Assembly: GCA_030426705.1 (NCBI GenBank)
Contig: JAUHXW010000127.1
Span: 1 to 7,758 of the forward strand
Origin: Gammaproteobacteria bacterium
GTDB lineage: Bacteria > Pseudomonadota > Gammaproteobacteria > Xanthomonadales > Marinicellaceae
Length of the DNA: 7,758 nt
Direction of reading: 5' to 3'
Each line of letters begins with the position of its first letter. Positions within the stretch are counted from its first letter, which is position 1. Shown here piece by piece: positions 1-5,675 of the stretch. Made by a program: the position numbers and the translations under genes. The notes under the pieces are model-generated. The model saw only the letters and a list, made by a program, of their open reading frames with translations. It was not told the DNA's origin and searched no databases.

Positions 1-136
1 ACAGATAGAAATCAGCACCTTGAACTTGAATTTTGAAAGCCTGCACCACAATCACCACAAAGCAACACAGCAAAAACGCCATCACAATAGCGATTCGTAA
101 GCTGATGTTCACTGGTTTGTTGCCTGATTGTCTCAT
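1..136 (-). CDS. ftsI: FtsI (PBP3) septal peptidoglycan transpeptidase, N-terminal fragment
   Basis: Only the first 45 codons are in the window; the gene runs off the left edge. The visible protein starts MRQSGNKPVNISLRIAIVMA, then has a hydrophobic stretch (about residues 12-32) and continues KIQVQGADFYL. This is the short basic cytoplasmic tail, single membrane anchor and first periplasmic residues expected of the divisome transpeptidase FtsI/PBP3, which cross-links septal peptidoglycan. The catalytic domain is not visible, so the call rests on this N-terminus and on its position directly after ftsL, the standard dcw order. The ATG overlaps the ftsL stop as ATGA, implying translational coupling. 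A different class B PBP at this position would be unusual. Confidence 0.85.
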   Translation of the reverse strand, partial: MRQSGNKPVNISLRIAIVMAFLLCCFVVIVVQAFKIQVQGADFYL

Positions 137-402
137 CGTGTTATGACTAAAATCTGTTCTTCTTCGGGCATTTTCATGCCCAACTGTTCTCGAGCGACTT
201 TTTCTATGCGGTTGTTTGCCACCAGCGTTGATTTTTCAATTTGCAAACGGGCAAATTCCGCATTGATATCCAAAATCTGTTTCTCTATTTTTTGAGTTTC
301 TGCAAATACTTTTCTGGTTTCATTCTGGTTAAAAATATAAGCAACCAAAACCCAAACCAGGATGGCTGCCAAAACCACTGTGATGCCACTTTGCCAACTC
401 AT
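133..402 (-). CDS. ftsL: FtsL, bitopic cell division protein
   Basis: An 89-residue protein of the size and plan of FtsL: a very short N-terminal tail, one membrane segment (about residues 7-25, ITVVLAAILVWVLVAYIF), then a periplasmic alpha-helical coiled coil rich in heptad-spaced I/L/A. It ends with the family-like stretch NNRIEKVAREQLGMKMP. FtsL forms a complex with FtsB and FtsQ and helps activate FtsW/FtsI septal wall synthesis; that is family knowledge. Sequence conservation in FtsL is low, so topology, the end motif and the position between rsmH and ftsI carry the call. Its ATG overlaps the rsmH stop and its TGA overlaps the ftsI ATG, so the three genes are probably co-translated. Confidence 0.9.
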   Translation of the reverse strand: MSWQSGITVVLAAILVWVLVAYIFNQNETRKVFAETQKIEKQILDINAEFARLQIEKSTLVANNRIEKVAREQLGMKMPEEEQILVITR

Positions 403-1337
403 GCGATGGTCTCACCTTTTTTTTCAGCCACACGCATGATGGCACTGCGAGCCCTGATGTTTTCATCATGATCCACCGCTTTGACAGGTTTTCCCACCAA
501 TTTCAAAATCGGCTCCGGCGTATTTTCTGGCAACACGGGCATACGACGGTCTACCTTTGCCGGCTTTGACTGCGCTCGCATAAAGCGTTTCACCAAGCGA
601 TCTTCCAATGAGTGAAAACTGATGACCACCAAGCGGCCACCTTGCTTCAATAACTCAACACTCAACGGCAACACCCGCTCAACCTGACCCAGCTCATCAT
701 TGATGAAAATTCTCACTGCCTGGAACACTCGGGTTGCCGGATGTTTCTTTTGTTTAAAGCTGGGTCGATTAACTTGCTCAACCACTGCCACCAAATCCAT
801 GGTGGTTGCTAACGGCTGCTCTGCCCTGCGCTCGACAATCGCTCTGGCAATGCGGCCTGCATTTTTTTCCTCGCCATAACGCCAAAATACTTTTTTCATG
901 TCATCAGCCGATGCGCTGTTAAGCCAGTCAGCAGCGGTCATGCCGCCCTGGTTATTCATGCGCATATCCAATGGGCCTTGTTTTTGAAAACTGAAACCAC
1001 GTTCAGCCTGATCGATTTGTGGTGATGACACACCAAAATCAAACAACACACCATCAAACAACCGTCCTTGCGCTGTTAAATCATTCAACACCTGTTCAAA
1101 GGCGCCCTGATATAAAGTCACACGCTGATCTTGTTGTTGTAACTTTTCTGCAAATGCAATGGCTTCCGGATCACAGTCCACTACTGATAAGCGACCTTTG
1201 GCAGATAATTGGGATAAAATTTCACGACTGTGACCACCACGGCCAAAAGTGGCATCCAGGTACTCACCATCAGCATTCACGGACAGGGCTTCCACTGCCT
1301 GATTCAGTAGAACCGTTTGGTGCATGGCTTGGGTCAT
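399..1337 (-). CDS. rsmH: RsmH (MraW), 16S rRNA (cytosine1402-N4)-methyltransferase
   Basis: A class I SAM-dependent methyltransferase of about 312 residues, the usual length, which N4-methylates C1402 in the decoding centre of 16S rRNA in the cytoplasm. Family signatures in order: HQTVLLNQAVEAL at the N-terminus, the SAM-binding loop ATFGRGGHS, the acidic VVDCDPEA strand, DFGVSSPQIDQAERGFSF, GPLDMRM, the TRVFQAVRIFINDEL segment of the inserted helical domain, and GGRLVVISFHSLEDRLVKRF. I chose the ATG at 1337, which shares a base with the mraZ TGA (TGATG). It is also the second codon of a possible GTG start at 1340 (GTGATG); an ATG at 1325 is less well placed. No strong Shine-Dalgarno is seen, so re-initiation after mraZ is likely. 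Confidence 0.96.
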   Translation of the reverse strand: MTQAMHQTVLLNQAVEALSVNADGEYLDATFGRGGHSREILSQLSAKGRLSVVDCDPEAIAFAEKLQQQDQRVTLYQGAFEQVLNDLTAQGRLFDGVLFDFGVSSPQIDQAERGFSFQKQGPLDMRMNNQGGMTAADWLNSASADDMKKVFWRYGEEKNAGRIARAIVERRAEQPLATTMDLVAVVEQVNRPSFKQKKHPATRVFQAVRIFINDELGQVERVLPLSVELLKQGGRLVVISFHSLEDRLVKRFMRAQSKPAKVDRRMPVLPENTPEPILKLVGKPVKAVDHDENIRARSAIMRVAEKKGETIA

Positions 1338-1786
1338 CACAACACCAAGGACTTCATGGCATCTGAAACCTCGCCATTCATGGCTGGTACCTGATGCCTG
1401 GTTTTCTGGAGGGCGTCTTCGTTCCAGATTTCAAACTTGCTGCCCAAGCCCAACATCACCACCCGCTTCTCCATCGAAGCCACCTGGCGCAGGGTGATTG
1501 GCAACAGTATTCTTGAACCCTTGTCTGGAGATACATGGTAAGCACTACCCACCAGTCTTCTTTGCAATGCACGGTGCATGGGATCGAATGTACTCAAGGC
1601 CATCACTGAGTCACGCACCTTTTCCCACTCTTGCTGTGGATACAACCACAAGGAATCATTTTCATAAGCGTTGTACGTCAGCACCAATTGATTTTCACAG
1701 ACGTCACTGATCGGTTGCCGATACATCGCTGGTATCGTCAATCGACCTTTCACGTCTAAATTCAATGCTATTTCGCCGTAAAACAC
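1337..1786 (-). CDS. mraZ: MraZ, transcriptional regulator of the dcw operon
   Basis: A protein of 149 residues with the two AbrB/SpoVT-like swapped-hairpin repeats of MraZ. Each carries the DxxxR-type signature: NLDVKGRLTIP near residue 10 and SPDKGSRILLP in the second half. The sequence between them (LWLYPQQEWE) and the FEIW motif also match the family. MraZ forms rings that bind tandem repeats in its own promoter and, in E. coli, represses the dcw cluster. I placed the start at the GTG at 1786 because it gives an N-terminus (FYGEIALNLD) aligning with E. coli MFRGATLVNLD. It also lies about seven bases after a GGGA, and the longer reading frame from TTG 1822 would translate the operator and begin near the predicted transcript start. 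First gene of the leftward dcw operon. Confidence 0.93.
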   Translation of the reverse strand: MFYGEIALNLDVKGRLTIPAMYRQPISDVCENQLVLTYNAYENDSLWLYPQQEWEKVRDSVMALSTFDPMHRALQRRLVGSAYHVSPDKGSRILLPITLRQVASMEKRVVMLGLGSKFEIWNEDALQKTRHQVPAMNGEVSDAMKSLVL

Positions 1787-1830
1787 TACTTTATCCCACA
1801 ATAATACTACTTTACTCCACAATACTGCAC
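1780..1830 (-). promoter_or_regulatory. Probable MraZ operator: five GTG/GTA boxes at 10-11 base steps
   Basis: Reading the minus strand, boxes begin at 1830 (GTGCAGTATT), 1820 (GTGGAGTAAA), 1810 (GTAGTATTAT), 1799 (GTGGGATAAA) and 1789 (GTAGTGTTTT), so spacings are 10, 10, 11 and 10. Seen as a longer unit, TAAAGT(A/G) recurs about every 21 bases. MraZ proteins are known to bind short tandem boxes at helical-turn spacing just upstream of mraZ. The array overlaps the predicted -10 and runs into the first codons, which suits repression. Binding by this MraZ is inferred. Confidence 0.7.
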
Positions 1831-1857
1831 TTTATGTCGAAAAGCGGGTCAAGTCAA
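1829..1857 (-). promoter_or_regulatory. Predicted sigma70 promoter of the dcw operon
   Basis: On the minus strand a TTGACT -35 (1857-1852, five of six to consensus) is followed by a 17-base spacer and a TAAAGT -10 (1834-1829, four of six). Transcription would start near 1822, leaving a leader of about 35 bases before the GTG start of mraZ. A second, overlapping TTGACC at 1852-1847 is an alternative -35. The -10 lies next to the first MraZ-type boxes. Confidence 0.55.
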
Positions 1858-2073
1858 GCCAGATTTAAGAAAAATTCAATAGAATCAATGACTTAGAGAA
1901 TATTTCACTTTAAGAACACTGTGTAAGTTATTGATTTATATAGACGTTAACAGTAGCAAAAGCCACTTGAAGTAAAGTTTTCTTCTTCTTAAAAGGGATC
2001 AGAACGGACGGAACCGGCTAAAAGGTGGGAATTGGTGGGTTAGTAATAACCTCTAACGCTTCAGGACAGGATA

Positions 2074-3216
2074 TTATTGTTTGAAATCAACCAACTGGTA
2101 CTTCCAAGGCATTTTGATGACTTCTATTTGTACCACTTTGGGTTTGTTTTTATCTATCCAATAATATTGCGAAGGGGCGCCTCCTAAGTAAGCAATTTTG
2201 ATAGTTTCAAAGGTTCCGGCTGGAACAGTGAGGGTTTCTTCACCCATGTATTTAATTTCAATCATCCTGTTCGATGCATCATACCCATTAAACCACTGCA
2301 GCAAAAAAGGGGAATCTTTTTCTACAGGCATTAAATGAGCCAGCATAATGGCAGCGGTTCTTTCATATATATGACTCTTAATTGATTCATCCACAATCAA
2401 CTTTCCTTGCTCCTTGAACGGTTCACGAGCCATGTCACTGTGCCCGCTGACCTTACCATCAGACCACTGTAATTCGATATCAACTGGTTGCCCCATGGTG
2501 CCCAGCATCTTCATAGAAACAGGTTGTAAGGAATTATTGACATTCACATGGATGTCCGCGTCAATGTTCATACCTTCAATTGTGGTTTTTTCATGAAGTT
2601 CAAAAGTTTGTTCACTCTGATTAAAAGAATGAATTGTCTGACCCACCACTTCATCCTTAAACAACATATTAAAAGTCAAATGCCCAGTAAAGAAATTGGC
2701 GGTTTTTGGCTTAATTACACTCGCAGAGTGAAGTGCTTTGCTTGGCAAGCTGCGCAATACAGTCAAGTCGCGCTTTCCATCTGCAACATTGACTTCAAAA
2801 ACATAGTCAAAATCGGTTTCATCCAGATTGAAAACAGGCTGACCAGAGAGTAAAAAGCTCAACATGGGCGTGGTGTTACTGTGGCCAACCACCAGTGCAT
2901 TGCCATCAAACTGTTTTAACTGCTCAGCAAACTCAGACAGTTTCCTGGGGTCGTAAGAAGTTACCGGGATCCCCAGGAAGTCTGCAAGTGGTTTGGCTGT
3001 CAGTTGTGTTCTTTGATAATCAGTTGAATATACCCGGCTTATTTCGGCCATTGATAACATAGCCGCTAGATTTTCTGCCCTTTGTTTGCCTTGAGCTGTT
3101 AACTCAGGATCTTTGCTACCATCATTCATTTTTTCAGCATGTCTAACCAAATAAATGGTTGAGGCCGAAGAAACCAGGCTAATAAAAGTCATACAGGTGA
3201 ACAAGAGCGCCTTCAT
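2074..3216 (-). CDS. Probably exported histidine phosphatase with DUF3108-like C-terminal domain
   Basis: A protein of 380 residues. Residues 1-18 (MKALLFTCMTFISLVSSA) look like a Sec signal peptide. Residues 20 to about 160 form a branch-1 histidine phosphatase (SixA/phosphoglycerate mutase-like) domain with LVRHAEK (catalytic His26), LTAQGKQRA, YQRTQ (Arg69) and VVGHSNT (His112). Residues from about 170 onward are a separate beta-rich region ending in VPAGTFETIKI and YYWIDKNKPKVVQIEV, which resembles the DUF3108 family; that assignment is from memory and less certain. The likely reaction is hydrolysis of a phosphomonoester outside the cytoplasm; the substrate is unknown. The ATG at 3216 was chosen because it starts the signal peptide, follows GGAAG closely and lies downstream of the predicted promoter, while the in-frame GTG at 3243 does not. 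It appears monocistronic. Confidence 0.85.
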   Translation of the reverse strand: MKALLFTCMTFISLVSSASTIYLVRHAEKMNDGSKDPELTAQGKQRAENLAAMLSMAEISRVYSTDYQRTQLTAKPLADFLGIPVTSYDPRKLSEFAEQLKQFDGNALVVGHSNTTPMLSFLLSGQPVFNLDETDFDYVFEVNVADGKRDLTVLRSLPSKALHSASVIKPKTANFFTGHLTFNMLFKDEVVGQTIHSFNQSEQTFELHEKTTIEGMNIDADIHVNVNNSLQPVSMKMLGTMGQPVDIELQWSDGKVSGHSDMAREPFKEQGKLIVDESIKSHIYERTAAIMLAHLMPVEKDSPFLLQWFNGYDASNRMIEIKYMGEETLTVPAGTFETIKIAYLGGAPSQYYWIDKNKPKVVQIEVIKMPWKYQLVDFKQ

Positions 3217-3244
3217 AATACTTCCAACTAAAGAATCAATCACT

Positions 3245-3273
3245 ATTTTAGCAACAAGCTAACTTTATGTAAT
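3245..3273 (-). promoter_or_regulatory. Predicted extended -10 promoter for the histidine phosphatase gene
   Basis: On the minus strand, ATTACA (3273-3268, four of six to the -35 consensus), a 17-base spacer, then TAAAAT (3250-3245, five of six) preceded by TGC, giving an extended -10 TGCTAAAAT. Transcription would start near 3238, about 20 bases before the ATG at 3216. Confidence 0.5.
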
Positions 3274-3366
3274 GGCCATAAGTCATGTGTTCCAGCATAT
3301 TAGAAAACTGCATCCTGAACAACTTGAAAAGCCCCATGCTCTCAACATAAATAAAACAGTAATTTT

Positions 3367-3375
3367 TGTTAGAAT
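3367..3375 (+). promoter_or_regulatory. Predicted extended -10 element for the membrane protein gene
   Basis: TGTTAGAAT is a TGn extended -10 with TAGAAT (five of six). No convincing -35 is present at 16-18 bases upstream. A start near 3382 would exclude the upstream ATG codons and favour translation from the TTG at 3404. Confidence 0.35.
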
Positions 3376-3403
3376 GGCAATTCTTGTCAGAAAGGGAAAA
3401 CCA

Positions 3404-3952
3404 TTGTTCAGAAAATCGGTTTCATTTTTTATTTTGGTGGCCTTGTTTTGGGTGCTGTTGTGGGTGTATATCCCCGATGGCAGTCCGGACAGTTTTTCCA
3501 TTGGTGATATTTTCCGCGGTCTGTTTTTGCTGTTTTCCTTTATGGCCGCAGGCTTTGCCTTGCTGATGTTGTTTATTCGCTATAACGGCCTAGACATGAT
3601 CATCAATATGATTCCGCACGGCGCTTTGACCCTGTGGCTCGGCAAACACGCCTACCAATACAGCCAACCCAAAGTTTTGCTCCATTGCACCTATCAAGGC
3701 ACTTCCAACAGCATCAAAATCACCATCAGCCACACTGAAACCGAAATCAGGAAAAAGCTCAAAACCGGCCAAACCGAAAAACTCAACATCGGCATCGTAA
3801 AAACCACCCCAACCATCCAATGGCTTGATCCTGCAGGTCATATACAAAACCACGAATTAGACATCATGCAACACATCAAACACATGGGCAAAAACCTGCA
3901 TTTTAATTTGGTGTTGAAGGATGATGGGATTAAGTTGAAACGGAAAGAATAA
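3404..3952 (+). CDS. Unrecognised membrane-anchored protein with soluble C-terminal domain
   Basis: I do not recognise this family. From the TTG at 3404 the protein has 182 residues: a basic N-terminus (FRK), two strongly hydrophobic segments (about 6-23 and 38-58) joined by a short acidic loop, then about 120 hydrophilic residues rich in K, H, T and N, ending DDGIKLKRKE. The positive-inside rule suggests the N-terminus and the large C-terminal part face the cytoplasm. The open frame extends to an ATG at 3272 with another ATG at 3374. However, TTG 3404 has an AAGGGA seven bases upstream, starts just before the first membrane segment and lies after the predicted -10, so I prefer it. It is divergent from the phosphatase gene and the only convincing rightward gene. 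The frame is open across the full length with protein-like composition; the function is unknown. Confidence 0.65.
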   Translation: MFRKSVSFFILVALFWVLLWVYIPDGSPDSFSIGDIFRGLFLLFSFMAAGFALLMLFIRYNGLDMIINMIPHGALTLWLGKHAYQYSQPKVLLHCTYQGTSNSIKITISHTETEIRKKLKTGQTEKLNIGIVKTTPTIQWLDPAGHIQNHELDIMQHIKHMGKNLHFNLVLKDDGIKLKRKE

Positions 3953-3961
3953 TAAAAATCC

Positions 3962-4041
3962 GTAGGATGGGCTCAGCCCACCAAAGCCTCTGGTTAGTCA
4001 TGGCTCTTACGTCGTCTTTTGATGGGCAGAGCCCATCCTAC
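3962..4041. repeat. 80-base REP/MITE-like element with inverted-repeat ends
   Basis: The left end GTAGGATGGGCTCAGCCC (3962-3979) and the right end, which reads GTAGGATGGGCTCTGCCC on the opposite strand (4041-4024), match at 17 of 18 bases in inverted orientation. Each end is itself palindromic; the right one has a perfect GATGGGC/GCCCATC stem with a three-base loop. Paired palindromes of this style resemble the REP-type dispersed elements of gammaproteobacteria that RAYT transposases mobilise. No transposase is in the window. The element lies directly after the membrane protein gene and ends seven bases from the stop of the next leftward gene. Confidence 0.7.
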
Positions 4042-4048
4042 CTGACTC

Positions 4049-4543
4049 TCACCAAACTCTATAACCACCGTTTAAAGAAGCAGCATGATTGTATGAAGCC
4101 CACTCTTTTATTGTTAATAATGTTTCATCTTCACCAAGTTGTTTGGAGTAAAAACCTTTCAAGAGTTCGACATGGTTTTTATTTAAATAATATTCTAACC
4201 TACTTGCAATTAATTCACATTCTTCTGGAAATATTACCCAACCATCGCTGGAAGTAAATTTAAATTCGGGAACTTTTGCTGAATCTTTAGAACGATGGCC
4301 GAGAGCCAATTTGTGCAAGAACAAGGTGTTTAGTTGCGTTAAAACTAAAAACTTAAAAACCAAATGTCGTAAAAACGATTTTTTAGGTTTTTTGTCAAAC
4401 AAATCAGCCTTTTCCATAACCTCATGAACAATTCGCATACCAAAATTTGACAATTGATAGCTCCTAGGGCTTGAATCGTAGTAAGGAGTATAAGCAACGG
4501 GGAGAGTTAACTCTTTATTAATCATTTCAAACTCAAAACTCAT
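4049..4543 (-). CDS. Unrecognised AT-rich gene, possible cassette-type protein
   Basis: I do not recognise this protein with confidence. From the ATG at 4543, preceded by GGAAAAGG, it has 164 residues; an upstream in-frame TTG at 4588 would add 15 unconvincing residues. Visible features are an amphipathic or hydrophobic helix at 57-81 (FLRHLVFKFLVLTQLNTLFL), a DGW motif at 100-102 followed by PEEC at 106-109, and a C-terminal W148 with a closing NGGYRVW. The DGW...PEEC...GG(Y/F)xV(W/Y) pattern reminds me of small hypothetical proteins often seen in integron cassettes and accessory islands, but this is recollection, not a search. Base content is clearly lower in G+C than the backbone (17 and 18 G+C in the 60-base stretches from 4321 and 4501). 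A direct repeat of 25 bases lies on each side of it. No signal peptide is seen. Confidence 0.6.
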   Translation of the reverse strand: MSFEFEMINKELTLPVAYTPYYDSSPRSYQLSNFGMRIVHEVMEKADLFDKKPKKSFLRHLVFKFLVLTQLNTLFLHKLALGHRSKDSAKVPEFKFTSSDGWVIFPEECELIASRLEYYLNKNHVELLKGFYSKQLGEDETLLTIKEWASYNHAASLNGGYRVW

Positions 4544-4582
4544 GCCTTTTCCATTTTTTCGACCTATTAGAAGTATGGCGGA

Positions 4583-4693
4583 ATACAACCTTTAATGTTT
4601 ATGATTTGTCTTAGCAAAAACCATCTTTTATGATGGGCAGAGCCCATCCTACCTGATTAAAGTTCTGCGGTCAGGTTAAACACCTTGTTAGAT
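4583..4693 (-). other. Possible degenerate integron attC site
   Basis: Seven bases after the stop of the oxidoreductase gene, the minus strand reads ATCTAAC (4693-4687), a match to the attC R'' consensus RYYYAAC, followed by AAGGTGTTTAACC, like an L'' arm. About 80 bases on it reads TAAACA, complementary to the TGTTTA of that arm, and then GTTGTAT (4589-4583), one mismatch from the R' consensus GTTRRRY. The 111-base span is within the usual attC range. The middle is occupied by the REP-like hairpin. The 3' core is imperfect and no integrase is visible, so this is tentative. Confidence 0.25.
4632..4652. repeat. Solo copy of the REP-like element end
   Basis: An exact copy of the right end of the 3962-4041 element, in the same orientation: GATGGGC, AGA, GCCCATC, then CTAC. 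With four following bases the identity to 4021-4045 is 25 bases (4632-4656). No left partner is found within the next hundred bases on either side. Neither strand shows a T-run after the stem, so it is not a standard intrinsic terminator. Confidence 0.7.
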
Positions 4694-4700
4694 GTCGAAT

Positions 4701-5477
4701 TTAGTTGTACTCGATATTTTTTCTATGACGTATAAATGGACTATATATAGGTGCATCATCTTTTATACGCCCATTACTGCCCCAATCACCCATTTTATTA
4801 AAGGGTACTATATCAATATTTTCATTGGATTTGCACTTAAATGCGATTTCTTGTTCAATCTTGAGCAACCTGTCATTAATTATTTCTGGATTAGAATAAC
4901 TAATACCAGCTTCAACACCATAAGCGATAAATGGTTCAAGCACAGTAAAGCCTACATAAGCTAAGGTAAAGTTCACTGGCCACAACATTAAATCAATATC
5001 ACCACTGCGGCCATTATAAGCATAGGTTTCCGGGCTAGTTCCAACAGTAACAGATAGCATTGCTCTTTTGTTTTTAAACCGTCCTGTTTCGAAACGTTTT
5101 GAACTGGTATAAACCTCACCATATAATAAAACCCGATCAAACCAGCCTTTTAAAATAGCTGGTGGAAGATGCCACCACATTGGGTACTGTAGGATTACTA
5201 AATCCGCAGCATCTAGACGATTAATTTCTTCTTTAATTTCTTGTGGAATACTTCCGTCTTCACTTGCAAACCTTTGTTCAGCCTGAACGTTAAAGCGATT
5301 TAAATCTTTTGGATTAGAGTAATATTCTTGCCTTTCACAAGGGTCAAATCCACTACTATACAGATCCGTAATAGTTACATCCCAACCAATATCTTCGAAT
5401 GATTTTGCAGCCACCCTGGAAAGGTGGCCATTAAAAGATTTTGGCTCAGGATGGGCAAGAACTATATGTGCGCGCAT
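4701..5477 (-). CDS. Flavodoxin-fold NAD(P)H:quinone-type oxidoreductase
   Basis: A protein of 258 residues of the Flavodoxin_2 family (NQO1/MdaB/KefF type). The N-terminal strand and phosphate loop MRAHIVLAHPEPKSFNGHL (HP at 9-10, SFNG at 14-17), the hallmark QYPMWWHLPPAILKGWFDRVL starting at 97, and a VGTSPETY loop at 145-152 are FMN/FAD-binding features. Such enzymes carry out two-electron reduction of quinones or related electrophiles with NAD(P)H in the cytoplasm. The real substrate is unknown. The final 50 or so residues are less typical. The ATG at 5477 has a good AGAGG six bases upstream. It stands alone, with no adjacent kefC-like transporter or regulator. G+C is low (18 G+C in the 60 bases from 4801), consistent with later acquisition, and an attC-like sequence follows its stop. 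Confidence 0.88.
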   Translation of the reverse strand: MRAHIVLAHPEPKSFNGHLSRVAAKSFEDIGWDVTITDLYSSGFDPCERQEYYSNPKDLNRFNVQAEQRFASEDGSIPQEIKEEINRLDAADLVILQYPMWWHLPPAILKGWFDRVLLYGEVYTSSKRFETGRFKNKRAMLSVTVGTSPETYAYNGRSGDIDLMLWPVNFTLAYVGFTVLEPFIAYGVEAGISYSNPEIINDRLLKIEQEIAFKCKSNENIDIVPFNKMGDWGSNGRIKDDAPIYSPFIRHRKNIEYN

Positions 5478-5609
5478 TATTACCTCTGAAAATATTAATT
5501 CAAATTAAAAATAGATATCAAACAATTTAATACCCGTGGTGCATTTAGAGCAATTTAATGATTATTTTTACTTATTTCAGCAAAAAAACAGCCATTTTCA
5601 AACAGCTTT

Positions 5610-5675
5610 TTAGCCCTTTTTACAATGGATTACCCGATCGAGTCGGGTAATGACGCCTATTTTGTGTGTTTTCAT
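5610..5675 (-). CDS. Possible 21-codon leader-like ORF with strong ribosome binding site
   Basis: An ATG at 5675 is preceded on the minus strand by AGAGGAGGG, with AGGAGG at 5686-5681 ending five bases before the ATG. This is the strongest Shine-Dalgarno I see in the window. The ORF encodes MKTHKIGVITRLDRVIHCKK plus a final glycine, then TAA. Its middle, VITRLDRVI, is the translation of a palindromic repeat, so it may be a gene start interrupted by the repeat rather than a functional peptide. It begins 42 bases after the dnaE stop and would be on the same transcript. Whether it is translated to any purpose is unknown. Confidence 0.3.
   Translation of the reverse strand: MKTHKIGVITRLDRVIHCKKG
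5626..5654 (-). repeat. Palindromic dispersed repeat, hairpin downstream of dnaE
   Basis: A perfect nine-base stem, ATTACCCGA and TCGGGTAAT (5629-5637 with 5643-5651), encloses a five-base loop and is bordered by GTC and CCA on the minus strand. The layout GTCATT-stem-AATCCA resembles the common GTCATTCCC...GGGAATCCA class of dispersed palindromes, whose translations read like VIPRLDRGIQ. It could also end or protect the dnaE transcript, though no T-run directly follows the stem. A T7 run on the minus strand comes about 40 bases later (5588-5582). Confidence 0.6.

Noticed and set aside
1019..1366. Plus-strand open frame opposite rsmH and mraZ
   Set aside because: It is antisense to well-supported genes and its translation is rich in H, T and Q without domain-like features; the same holds for the plus-strand frames opposite dnaE and the phosphatase.
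1787..1822. N-terminal extension of mraZ from TTG 1822
   Set aside because: It translates the repeat array, lies at the predicted transcript start, and the residues have no counterpart in E. coli MraZ, whereas GTG 1786 aligns exactly.
2038..2051. GGTTA-GTAA-TAACC hairpin after the phosphatase gene
   Set aside because: The five-base stem is weak and has no T-run on the minus strand, so it is not a convincing terminator. I see no gene in the rest of 1858-2073 either.
3421..3880. Switch from T/G-rich to A/C-rich sequence within the membrane protein gene
   Set aside because: It follows from hydrophobic codons (T in second position) giving way to K, T, H and N codons, so it is not evidence of a chimera.
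4021..4041. REP-like palindrome as an intrinsic terminator
   Set aside because: The stem is good but on neither strand is it followed by a run of T; repeat identity with 4632-4652 explains it better.
3967..4257. Plus-strand open frame of 96 codons starting in the REP-like element
   Set aside because: It begins inside the repeat and overlaps the opposite-strand gene at 4049-4543, which has the better start and composition.
5492..5521. TTGATA and TAATAT as a promoter for the oxidoreductase gene
   Set aside because: The 18-base spacing is acceptable, but transcription would begin at or inside the ribosome binding site at 5483-5487, so this pair is unlikely to serve the gene.
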